Assembly (NCBI RefSeq): GCF_017353185.1
Contig: NZ_JAFMYV010000002.1
Span: forward strand, 727,100 to 791,099
Direction of reading: 5' to 3'
Length of the DNA: 64,000 nucleotides
From: Fibrella rubiginis
Lineage (GTDB): Bacteria; Bacteroidota; Bacteroidia; Cytophagales; Spirosomataceae
The notes beneath the pieces are model-generated. The model did not search any database. It saw only the letters and a program-made list of their open reading frames with translations, and was not told the origin of the DNA. Shown here in pieces: positions 36,504 to 44,761 of the stretch. Position 1 is the first letter of the stretch; each line of letters starts with the position of its first letter. The translations under genes were made by a program, and so were the position numbers.

Positions 36504-36620
36504 AGGGGGTCTGAGACGAACGTTAAAGAGACTAAGCTACCAGCTTATTGATAGACAAGCTACTCGATTTTGTGAGCGGTACTTATCAGCGCTAACGGCT
36601 TCTGACCTCAAGGCCTGGGA

Positions 36621-37310
36621 TTAGTTGGCCGGAGAGGGATCACCAGTAATAGACGGCATAAACGAGATCCATGCTTCCGACTTGTCGCCCATGGTCACGC
36701 CAGCATCGAAGGGGAATTTGGTGGTCGTCACGTCGTTCTCAAGATATAGCGAACGGGGACCAATAAACTGGCCTCCTTTCTTACTGTACTGCCAGGACAA
36801 GTCGAACGTCTGCACGGCTTTATCACCGATGGCAGCGGGCATTGTCAGGCCCGATACGACCGTCTGATTCTGGTCGGGCTGGAGGCAGTTGGTGACCATA
36901 CACGAGCGAATCTGGTACCCTTTGCTGACAGGAAACGCGGGTTTCACCCGACGGGTGAAATAAGCTTTAACGGTGTAGGTAATGAGACCATTCTGGCCAG
37001 CCGGGGCCGATTTTTTGGCTTGGTCAAACGGCAATGGCGTTGACTGGGGTTGTCCTTTTGTGGGCTTCGCCGTGCCGAGCAGTGCCCCGTTTTTACCATA
37101 AAACTCCAGTTTGACGAACGTAAATTCACAATCAAATGGCCGGGGTTTGCCATTACTCATGATGCAGTTCAGCTTAGGCAATTTCGGATTCTTCGGAACA
37201 GTGAAGGTTTTGTTGCCGGGGTTGGTGAGCGTGGCCGAAACCGGCCCCTGTGCAAACAGAGTAACTGGAAGAGACAGGCATACTGCCAGGAGTAGGGATG
37301 TGGTTTTCAT
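36621..37310 (-). CDS. Unknown exported protein between two S9 peptidase genes
   Basis: The 229-residue protein has a signal peptide (LLLAVCLSLPVTLFAQ). I recognise no family. The mature part looks like two beta-rich sections, with four cysteines in two pairs (CIMSNGKPRPFDC and CMVTNC) that could form disulfides. It starts 44 bases after the stop of the prolyl oligopeptidase gene and lies 117 bases before the second peptidase gene, so it is probably in the same transcript. A substrate or inhibitor role would be a guess. Confidence 0.75.
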   Translation of the reverse strand: MKTTSLLLAVCLSLPVTLFAQGPVSATLTNPGNKTFTVPKNPKLPKLNCIMSNGKPRPFDCEFTFVKLEFYGKNGALLGTAKPTKGQPQSTPLPFDQAKKSAPAGQNGLITYTVKAYFTRRVKPAFPVSKGYQIRSCMVTNCLQPDQNQTVVSGLTMPAAIGDKAVQTFDLSWQYSKKGGQFIGPRSLYLENDVTTTKFPFDAGVTMGDKSEAWISFMPSITGDPSPAN

Positions 37311-37354
37311 GGTCGGTAAGTCAGGAAATACACTACAGTCAATGGCTTGTCAGG

Positions 37355-39517
37355 TTATTTTTTAGCCACGCCGGCTGGTTGAAAGTCGGGGTGCCCAGCC
37401 TGCCATAAGGCAAAGGCATACATATTGGCGAAGTTGCGGAAGGTAACGGCCTTGTCTTCGGTGAAGTGGCCGTTGTCGTAATTGACCTGCATGAGCACCG
37501 GCTTACCCGACGACGTTGCGTTTTGCAGGGCGGCGGCAAACTTGCCCGGCTGCCAGGCGATTACGCGGGGGTCGTTCCAGCCCCCCACGCAAATAACGGC
37601 GGGGTATTTCGTGCCTGCCGTAACATGGTTGACCGCATCCATTTCGTAGAGCGCCATGCATTCGGTGGAGTCTTTCACGGTGCCAAACTCCGCCGCATTG
37701 ACGGGGCCGTTGGGCGAGTTTTCCATCCGAAGAGCATTCGAGCAACTCACGTTGCTGATGGCGGCAGCAAACAGGTCAGGCCGCTCGGTGATGGCCCGGC
37801 CAATGAGCACCCCGCCGGCGCTCGTACCCATGCCAATGAGCCTACCCGCGCTGGTGTAGCCGTTTTTGATGAGGTACTCCCCACTGCTGATAAAGTCTTT
37901 CCAGGTGTTGGGCTTGGTGGTTTTGTAGCCCGCCTTGTACCATGCCTGCCCCTTCTCGGAACCGCCACGCGGATGAGTTTCGGCTACCACCACGCCTTTG
38001 TTGAGCAGGGCCAGCCGCTGCCGCGCAAAGACGGGCACCGACGAATTGCCGTAGGCGCCGTAGCCATTCATGAAACAAACCGCGCTACCGTCGCGCTTCA
38101 GGTCTTTTCGATAAATAAGCGACAGCGGTACCATGGTGCCGTCGTGGCCAGGAATTTCCAGTTCTTCCACTACCAGGTCGGCTACGCCGGGGTAATCTAC
38201 CTTCACATCGAAAAGGCTGCTGACCAGCTTTTGAGTAACGGGGTCGTAGTCGTAGACGACGGTGGGTTGCTTCCAGGAGCTAACGTACGCGAGCACCTCA
38301 TTACTATGGGCAGCATCGTAGGCTTCCAGGCCGGTAGTGCCACTCAGCGGAATAGGCACCTCAGCCCATTGCCTGCTGCGGGGGTTATACTGCCTGATTT
38401 TCTCGTTGATGCCATCGCTCAGTGTTACAAACAAAAAATCTTTGGATGAGCCTACTCGTGTAATGCGCTGTTTGCCCTCCGGTAGTAACACGGTAGCCTT
38501 GGCCGGATTGGGGTTGGTGGCGTCCGTTACCAGAATCTGCCCATTGGGTGCCCCTTTCACGCTTTCCAGAAACAACTGATTGCCCAGTTTTACGAAACTA
38601 CTGACGCTGTCGGTGACAGTACAGAGCCGTTTCCAGGCTATGGCCGGCTTGCCCACTTCCGAAGCCGGGGCCACCCAGGCCGTGGCCCGGCGGTCGACCG
38701 TACCCAGGTAGCCGTATACCTGTGTGTTGTCGTCGGAGTAAAACATAATCGGATACTGATCGGCCCGAATACCAAAATCAGGGTTCTTTTCGATAGAGAA
38801 CAGGTCGGGGTCCGTGGCCGGATTGGTACCGAGTTTATGCAGCCGCCCTTTAGTGTTCAGGTTACCTTTAGGGTCTTTGGTATCCATCGAGTTGTTGGGC
38901 GTGTATAAAAATCCGCTGTCGTCGGGCAGCCAGCTTACCTCGCCCCCGAAGACGGCGGTGATGCTCTCCGGGCCAAAGGTTTTCGTCGCTACGGTCATGG
39001 TACGGATGGTGGACAGCTCGGCTCCGCCTTCCTGCAATCCAATAACCAGTTTCTGACCGTTGGAAGAGGGGGTGAAAGCGGTCATCAGGTACGTTTTGCC
39101 CGGCGCGTAGGCGGCGGGGTCGAAGAGCATTTTTTCAGCACCTTTCTGGCCTTCCCGCATGTATAGTTTACCGGCCTTTTCGGTGGGCAGTGTTTTGCGG
39201 TAGAAGTACGTGTTGCCCCGTTTTTTGATTTCGCCATACCGCACCGACAGGTGACTGTCATAATCGGCGAAGGTGTCAATGAGCTTGTCTCGCCCCGGAA
39301 TCTGGGCGAGAACGGCGTTGGTGTAGTCGCCCTGCGCTTTAAACCAGGCTGCGGTTTCGGGGTTAGCCATATCTTCGAGCCAACGGTAGTTGTCTACAAC
39401 CGTTTTGCCAAAATAGGTGTCGGTCACGGGCCGTTGGGGCGTGGGTGGCAGCGCAGGTTGGGCAACGGTCTTTTGCAAAAGCAATACAGTTAGGGTAAGG
39501 GCCAGGAAATAGTTCAT
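37355..39517 (-). CDS. Prolyl oligopeptidase family protein (S9A), exported
   Basis: The start ATG at 39517 gives a signal peptide (FLALTLTVLLLQKTVAQ) and 720 residues, typical for S9A. The N-terminus DTYFGKTVVDNYRWLEDMANPET matches the family. A seven-bladed propeller follows. The catalytic domain has GYGAYGNS, ETHPRGGSEKGQAWY, nucleophile Ser in GMGTSAGGVLIG (GTSAGG where many members have GGSNGG), Asp in GWNDPRV and His in DNGHFTEDK. It cleaves short peptides after proline, here outside the cytoplasm. It is first in a likely three-gene unit with the unknown protein and the second S9 peptidase. Confidence 0.95.
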   Translation of the reverse strand: MNYFLALTLTVLLLQKTVAQPALPPTPQRPVTDTYFGKTVVDNYRWLEDMANPETAAWFKAQGDYTNAVLAQIPGRDKLIDTFADYDSHLSVRYGEIKKRGNTYFYRKTLPTEKAGKLYMREGQKGAEKMLFDPAAYAPGKTYLMTAFTPSSNGQKLVIGLQEGGAELSTIRTMTVATKTFGPESITAVFGGEVSWLPDDSGFLYTPNNSMDTKDPKGNLNTKGRLHKLGTNPATDPDLFSIEKNPDFGIRADQYPIMFYSDDNTQVYGYLGTVDRRATAWVAPASEVGKPAIAWKRLCTVTDSVSSFVKLGNQLFLESVKGAPNGQILVTDATNPNPAKATVLLPEGKQRITRVGSSKDFLFVTLSDGINEKIRQYNPRSRQWAEVPIPLSGTTGLEAYDAAHSNEVLAYVSSWKQPTVVYDYDPVTQKLVSSLFDVKVDYPGVADLVVEELEIPGHDGTMVPLSLIYRKDLKRDGSAVCFMNGYGAYGNSSVPVFARQRLALLNKGVVVAETHPRGGSEKGQAWYKAGYKTTKPNTWKDFISSGEYLIKNGYTSAGRLIGMGTSAGGVLIGRAITERPDLFAAAISNVSCSNALRMENSPNGPVNAAEFGTVKDSTECMALYEMDAVNHVTAGTKYPAVICVGGWNDPRVIAWQPGKFAAALQNATSSGKPVLMQVNYDNGHFTEDKAVTFRNFANMYAFALWQAGHPDFQPAGVAKK

Positions 39518-39708
39518 ATTCTGGTTTGAGAGGAGTGATATGTACAAACCTATTGAACAGTTAGTTACGTTTCATAAGCACCTTCGTAAGCGGTAATCCG
39601 TTTACTAGCCGGATAAGTATTGATGGTATTTTCGTCAACGATGGCATAAGACCTACCCGGACCCCTCGATACAGGCAAATCCCCGGAATAGAATTGGACA
39701 AAAAGCTG

Positions 39709-39716
39709 TATCTTTG
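39709..39716 (+). promoter_or_regulatory. -7 promoter element of the pseudouridine synthase gene
   Basis: TATCTTTG is an exact TAnnTTTG, preceded by TTGGACA. It predicts a leader of about 85-90 nt before the ATG at 39808. Confidence 0.6.
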
Positions 39717-39807
39717 CGGCCCCATTGGCCATCAGCTATTCCCTTTATCGGCTGACTGTCAGCGGAATTAAGCCAAAACAGGCAGTTGATGCAGACTGCA
39801 TTTTTCC

Positions 39808-41730
39808 ATGAAACGAAATTCGAATAACAACGACCGCCGGGATGGTGAAGGTCGTTCAGGTGGCCGTCGCGATGATGCCCGCCCCTTTAACCGTGACAAC
39901 CAGCGCGCTGGCAGTGATCGGGATGCCGGATCACGCCCGGCCTACCCACGTCGTGACGACGACCGGCCCCGTTCCGACGCCCCTCGTTCCTATACTAAAG
40001 ACAACGACCGCAAGCCCTACGGCGGCAGTAGCGATGGCCCCCGTAAACCATACAAGCCTTTCATGGGTGGCACTGGCAACCACGGTGACTCGGCCCGCAA
40101 ACCCTTCGAGCGGAAACCCTACGCTGGTGGCGAGCGCAAGCCTTATGACGGTGAACGTAAGCCTTACGGTGATAAACCACGCTCGTTTGACCGTGACCGG
40201 ACAGACGACCGTAAGCCTTTCGACCGGGAAGCCGGACCCCGTAACGACGGGCCGCGCAAACCCTACGCCGGTGGTGACCGCCGCGACGACCGTCCACGCG
40301 ACGGCGACCGGTCGACGTTTGAGCGCAGGCCCTTCAACCGCGACGATAAACCCCGCTCATTTGACCGCGACGCTCCGCGTGAGCCACGTTCCTTTGATCG
40401 GGATGCTCCCCGCGAACCGCGCTCGTTTGACCGTGATCGCAACGACAGCCCGCGCCCGGCCCGCTCATATGACCGCGACGAGCGCAAACCGTTTGACCGC
40501 GGTGAGCGGCCTGCCCGCCCCTTTGAGCGGGATAACCGTAACGACGGACCGCGCGACAACCGCGATGAGCGTCCCGCCCGGCCATTTGAACGGAAGCCCT
40601 ATGCCGGAGGCGACCGGAATGATGACCGCAGGCCGTTTAGCCGCCGCGATGATGACCGCCGCAGTGAGGGTCCTCCCCGCGAGCCTCGCTCCTTTGACCG
40701 TGATGAGCGCAAACCCGTTGACCGGAGCGACGAACCGGCCCGCGAACCACGCCCCCGTACATCGGCCAACCGCCGCGACGACCGTAATGATGCACCCCGG
40801 GCACCCCGGAATGCCGGACCACGCTCGTTTGACCGCCGCAGTGACAGCCCGCGCGACGAACGGCCACGTGCTGACGAAGGCGAAACCGGCGAGCGGCACA
40901 TCGAACGCCGCACGGGTTATTTCAAAAGTGCGCCCAACTACAACATGGACCGCATGAAGGAAAACTTGCCGCAATCGCGGAAGGTAGCGAGGAACCTGGA
41001 ACGTGAACGCAAAAGTGACCCTAACGCCATCCGGCTGAACCGCTATATTGCCAACGCGGGCATTTGCTCGCGCCGCGAGGCCGACGAGCTGATTGCCAAA
41101 GGCGACGTGCAGGTAAACGGCACCGTGATCACCGAGATGGGTTACCGCGTAAAACCCGGCGACGTGGTGAAATACGGCAACAAGGTGCTGAACCCGGAGA
41201 AAATGGTGTACCTGCTGCTCAACAAGCCGAAAGATTACATCACCACCACTGAAGACCCTGAAGAGCGCAATACGGTCATGGACCTTATTGCCGACGCCGG
41301 TCCGTTCCGTCTTTATCCCGTTGGCCGCCTCGACCGCAATACCACGGGTCTGCTGCTGATGACCAACGACGGCGAGTTGGCCGGTAAGCTGACGCACCCG
41401 TCGAACAACGTGAAAAAGGTGTATCAGGTAGAAATCGACAAGCCCATCACCGACGAGCATTTCGAGGCCATCCGTGCGGGTGTAGAACTGGAAGACGGCT
41501 TCATTAAGCCCGACGACCTGGCTATTGTCACGCCCGATGCCCAGGTAATTGGTGTGGAAATTCACTCGGGCCGTAACCGCATCGTGCGGCGCATGTTCGA
41601 GCATTTCGGCTATGTAGTCACCAAGCTCGACCGTACAGTTTTCGCCGGTTTGACCAAAAAAGAACTGCCCCGTGGTAAGTGGCGGTTCCTGGAAGCCAAA
41701 GAAGTGGTAAAGCTGAAGTACCTGTCGTAA
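39808..41730 (+). CDS. RluB/RsuA-family pseudouridine synthase with about 400-residue Arg/Asp-rich N-terminal extension
   Basis: Of 640 residues, the last 235 are a standard RluB-type enzyme. They comprise an S4 RNA-binding domain (IRLNRYIANAGICSRREADELI) and a catalytic domain with Asp in VGRLDRNTTGLLLMTNDGE and IHSGRNRIVRRMFEHFGY. It should isomerise uridine in 23S rRNA. The first 400 residues are low-complexity, rich in Arg, Asp, Pro, Glu and Lys, with repeats such as SFDRDAPREPR, KPFDRG and RKPYAGG. They are predicted to be disordered and able to contact RNA. Short charged extensions are known in Bacteroidota homologues; I cannot say how unusual this length is. It is a single gene with its own promoter. 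Confidence 0.93.
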   Translation: MKRNSNNNDRRDGEGRSGGRRDDARPFNRDNQRAGSDRDAGSRPAYPRRDDDRPRSDAPRSYTKDNDRKPYGGSSDGPRKPYKPFMGGTGNHGDSARKPFERKPYAGGERKPYDGERKPYGDKPRSFDRDRTDDRKPFDREAGPRNDGPRKPYAGGDRRDDRPRDGDRSTFERRPFNRDDKPRSFDRDAPREPRSFDRDAPREPRSFDRDRNDSPRPARSYDRDERKPFDRGERPARPFERDNRNDGPRDNRDERPARPFERKPYAGGDRNDDRRPFSRRDDDRRSEGPPREPRSFDRDERKPVDRSDEPAREPRPRTSANRRDDRNDAPRAPRNAGPRSFDRRSDSPRDERPRADEGETGERHIERRTGYFKSAPNYNMDRMKENLPQSRKVARNLERERKSDPNAIRLNRYIANAGICSRREADELIAKGDVQVNGTVITEMGYRVKPGDVVKYGNKVLNPEKMVYLLLNKPKDYITTTEDPEERNTVMDLIADAGPFRLYPVGRLDRNTTGLLLMTNDGELAGKLTHPSNNVKKVYQVEIDKPITDEHFEAIRAGVELEDGFIKPDDLAIVTPDAQVIGVEIHSGRNRIVRRMFEHFGYVVTKLDRTVFAGLTKKELPRGKWRFLEAKEVVKLKYLS

Positions 41731-41910
41731 GAAGTACTATTGATCGTTGTCGCTTGGCTTCGCCGAGTGACCTGTATTCAAAGGGCCTCCGGCCCGTAGG
41801 CTGAATTGTAAAGGGTATTGAAACCCTCTCAACGTCGCACTACGGGCCGGAGGCCCTTTGATATAGGTCACTCGGCGAAGCCAAGCGACAACGATTAGTA
41901 GTACTTCTTA
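41728..41910. repeat. Inverted repeat with 70-bp arms after the pseudouridine synthase gene
   Basis: The arms 41728-41799 and 41840-41910 pair with about five differences, including one single-base gap. The left arm begins exactly at the gene's TAA. It contains GGCTTCGCCGAG (a GCTTCGCG variant) and ends in a G+C-rich CCTCCGGCCCG. The 7-bp period is weak here. No T tract follows, so it is not a simple terminator. Confidence 0.9.
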
Positions 41911-42006
41911 ATACTTACACCCCTTTTTATTCTTTATAACTAAGTCAATAGTTTTTTAACTAACAAAATAGTACTAACTTCGTTTAGACACAAACTAACC
42001 AGCCCT

Positions 42007-42384
42007 ATGAGAGAACTAACCAATGCCGAAGAAGACATCATGCGTGTGCTCTGGCGCCTGAAGAAAGGATTTGTCAAAGACGTACTTGCCGACCTCCCCG
42101 TTCTGGATTCGACAGGCGAAAAACCAGCCTACAACACCGTATCGACCATTATTCGGATTCTGGAGAAGAAGGGCGTGGTGGGTTACACTGCCTACGGAAA
42201 GACCCACGAATATTACCCGCTGATATCGGAAGACGAATACCGCCGGTTCCAGACCGAGCAACTTATGACCAATTATTTCGATGGGTCGCTGCAAAAACTG
42301 GTGTCGTTTTTTGTGAAAGAACGCAACGTGAGCCTCAACGAAGCCGATGAGATCATCGACCTTCTCAACCGACAAAAGCCATGA
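42007..42384 (+). CDS. BlaI/MecI/CopY family repressor
   Basis: The 125-residue winged-helix repressor shows LTNAEEDIMRVLWRLKKGFVKDVL, then YNTVSTIIRILEKKGVVGYTAYGKTHEYYPLI. A C-terminal dimerisation helix set follows. In this family the repressor is inactivated by proteolysis triggered by an M56 membrane sensor, and that partner follows directly with a 4-base overlap (ATGA at 42381-42384). Upstream, TAACTTCG at 41975-41982 is one base off the -7 consensus. The inducer is unknown. Confidence 0.94.
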   Translation: MRELTNAEEDIMRVLWRLKKGFVKDVLADLPVLDSTGEKPAYNTVSTIIRILEKKGVVGYTAYGKTHEYYPLISEDEYRRFQTEQLMTNYFDGSLQKLVSFFVKERNVSLNEADEIIDLLNRQKP

Positions 42385-44702
42385 CCACGGCCCTGCTCGA
42401 TTCGCCCCTGCTGCTCTACTGGTGTAAGGCTAACCTGTATCTGGCCTTGTTCTACGGCTTTTACTGGCTGCTGCTCCGGCGCCATACGTTTCTCAGCCTC
42501 AACCGGGTCTACCTGCTGGCCTCGGTGGTGGTGGCGTGGCTGCTGCCGCTGGTCAACATTCCGGGTCTGGCCTGGGCGTGGCCCTGGGGCACCGAAGAAC
42601 CGGTGGTGACCGCGGTTGCGGCAGACCTGGGTACCGTGATGGCCGTTGCTGTGGCACCGGAAGCTCCGCTCCTGCCCGACTGGCCAACGCTGGCCCTCTG
42701 GCTGGCGGGTGCCGTGGCGCTTGGTTTGCTTATCCGCACAGGCTGGCGTACGGGGGCGTTACTCCGGCTCATCAGGCAGTGGCCAGCGCAGGTATTGCCC
42801 ACCTATACGCTCGTGCACCCCACCGACGCCCAAACGCCCACGTTCTCGTTTTTTCGGTACCTGGTGCTCAATCCCGACGATGCCCATACAGAAGCTGTGC
42901 GGCAGCACGAACTGGTACACATACGGCAGCGGCATAGCGTCGACGTGCTGCTCATGGATGTGTTACAGGCCCTCTGCTGGCCCAATCCGGTGCTTTTTGG
43001 CTACCGTCGGGCCATTCGGCAGGTGCATGAATTTCTCGCCGACCGCGACGCCCTGACCCAAGCGGCCACTGACCGCGACACCTACGCCCGCTTCCTTCTC
43101 GACTATGCGTTTCACCTCCCCAGCCGCGGGACCGAAACCGCCCCCGATGGCCTGACGCATTCGTTTGGCCCCGCCCAACCCGAATCGCCCACACTAAAAC
43201 AACGTATTCAGATGCTGTATCAACAACACACCAACCGCCGCGCCCTCTGGAAATACGCGCTTATTATGCCCCTTGCCACTGCACTGCTGGCCATGACTAC
43301 GCGCCCAGAAGCATCCACTGAGGTAGCCACTACGGCGACAGTAACAAGTGGCATTGCTCCGACCGAGGCTACCATAACGGCCTCCATAGATACGGTGCTG
43401 ATAGAAGGGCGAGTTATTGACCGGGCCACGCGCAAGCCACTACCGGGCGCTAACATTGTCATCAAAAATGATACAAGGGGCACTACCGCAAACGCAGAAG
43501 GCAATTTCAAAATCAACCTGCCAAACGATAAGCCAGTCACACTTGTGGCAAGCTTCGTCGGTTTTAGGTCAGAAGAAAGGGAGATAAAGGCAAATGGGCG
43601 ACACATTATTCTGCTGGTTGCCCTCGCCAGCGAAACTGCCGACGTATCGTCTGTGCCCATGACCAGTCCCCCCAGTACGGCAACGGCTCCCATCGGCAGC
43701 GAGAATGAAGTATTTACGGTGGTAGAGCAACAGCCTGTGTTTCCCGGAGGCATGCAGGCACTGACCAAGTTTCTGGATGATAATATTCAGTACCCGGACG
43801 CAGCCCGGCGGGCGCAGGTGTCGGGTAAAGTATTTGTCCAGTTTGTGGTGAATACAGATGGGTCTCTTGGTGATCTGCAAATTTTGAAGGGCCTTGGTTT
43901 CGGCTGCGATGCCGAAGCTATCCGGCTCATGAAAGCCATGCCCAACTGGGTACCCGGTCGGCAGAGCGGCAAACCTGTTACCGTCAGATATAACCTACCC
44001 ATTAATTTCCAGTTGTCAGATAAGAAGTCAGGGTACGTTGCACCAACACCGAACAGGCAGTCGGCCCCCAGTTTCCCAGGTGGGGAGTCAGCACTGTTAT
44101 CGTTTTTGATCAAGACTATTCATTACCCTAAACGCGCCATTAAAGCCAACATAGATGGCACTTCCTTGATCGAAATGATTGTGAACGAGGATGGCTCATT
44201 AAGCAATATTCAGGTGCTCAAGAGTATTGGCTTTGGCATTGACGAAGAGGCCGTTCGGATCGTGAAGCAAATGCCTAAATGGAATCCGGCCCTAGAAAAT
44301 GGTAAACCCGTGGCCGTGAAGTACGTGCTGCCCATTAGATTTCAGTTGGATGACAAGAAGACGGGGTACGTTCCCACACCAGACCCTATTCAGGTAGGGG
44401 TGTACAGTTTTCCAAGAATAGGGTTATCCAGCCTAGCCACTACTTCAAACAAAGCTGAATCAACAACGTCATTTCACGTAATCAATCGAACAAACGCCAT
44501 TGGCGATGGTCGCGAACCGCTGTTTATTATTAACGGCAAAAAAGCTGACAAAGCCACGATGCCCGCGCTGGACCCCAACACCATTGAATCTGTCACTGTG
44601 CTTAAAGACAGTTACGCGAGAAATAAATACAAAGAATACGGTGACGAGGCAAGGTATGGTGTAGTGGAAATTACGTTGAAGAAGAAAGAACGGAAAGAAT
44701 AA
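42381..44702 (+). CDS. M56 (BlaR1-like) metallopeptidase fused to carboxypeptidase-regulatory, two TonB C-terminal and plug-like domains
   Basis: The 773-residue protein begins with M56 membrane helices (YLALFYGFYWLLL, VYLLASVVVAWLLPLV). The zinc site HELVH (176-180) follows, then a further helix near 290 (YALIMPLATALLAM). Outside the membrane come a carboxypeptidase-regulatory-like domain (about 335-415, EGRVIDRATRKPLPGANIVIKN) and two TonB C-terminal domains. Both TonB domains start with a PGG motif and have G.V.V or TSLIEMIVN strands (about 450-550 and 570-660). The C-terminus resembles the plug start of SusC receptors (LFIINGKKAD, then IESVTVLKDS). It should cleave the BlaI partner on induction. 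Confidence 0.92.
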   Translation: MTTALLDSPLLLYWCKANLYLALFYGFYWLLLRRHTFLSLNRVYLLASVVVAWLLPLVNIPGLAWAWPWGTEEPVVTAVAADLGTVMAVAVAPEAPLLPDWPTLALWLAGAVALGLLIRTGWRTGALLRLIRQWPAQVLPTYTLVHPTDAQTPTFSFFRYLVLNPDDAHTEAVRQHELVHIRQRHSVDVLLMDVLQALCWPNPVLFGYRRAIRQVHEFLADRDALTQAATDRDTYARFLLDYAFHLPSRGTETAPDGLTHSFGPAQPESPTLKQRIQMLYQQHTNRRALWKYALIMPLATALLAMTTRPEASTEVATTATVTSGIAPTEATITASIDTVLIEGRVIDRATRKPLPGANIVIKNDTRGTTANAEGNFKINLPNDKPVTLVASFVGFRSEEREIKANGRHIILLVALASETADVSSVPMTSPPSTATAPIGSENEVFTVVEQQPVFPGGMQALTKFLDDNIQYPDAARRAQVSGKVFVQFVVNTDGSLGDLQILKGLGFGCDAEAIRLMKAMPNWVPGRQSGKPVTVRYNLPINFQLSDKKSGYVAPTPNRQSAPSFPGGESALLSFLIKTIHYPKRAIKANIDGTSLIEMIVNEDGSLSNIQVLKSIGFGIDEEAVRIVKQMPKWNPALENGKPVAVKYVLPIRFQLDDKKTGYVPTPDPIQVGVYSFPRIGLSSLATTSNKAESTTSFHVINRTNAIGDGREPLFIINGKKADKATMPALDPNTIESVTVLKDSYARNKYKEYGDEARYGVVEITLKKKERKE

Positions 44703-44731
44703 GGTTGCCCCACCTGTCAGTCGGTTCTCCT

Positions 44732-44761
44732 GTAGGGGCGGCCCCTCGTGGTCGCCCCTAC
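44732..44761. repeat. Short G+C-rich inverted repeat
   Basis: GTAGGGGCG at 44732-44740 pairs with CGCCCCTAC at 44753-44761 around a 12-nt loop. It lies between the convergent M56 and M4 genes, and the right arm covers the stop codon of the M4 gene (44758-44760). Confidence 0.8.

Noticed and set aside
39842..40957. A 371-codon open frame overlapping the pseudouridine synthase extension
   Set aside because: The underlying DNA is repetitive and G+C-rich, so a second frame stays open. Its protein is a meaningless Ala/Thr/Val-rich string.
40465..41604. A 379-codon open frame antisense to the pseudouridine synthase
   Set aside because: It is the reverse complement of a clear enzyme, has no family match that I can see, and begins in the conserved catalytic region.
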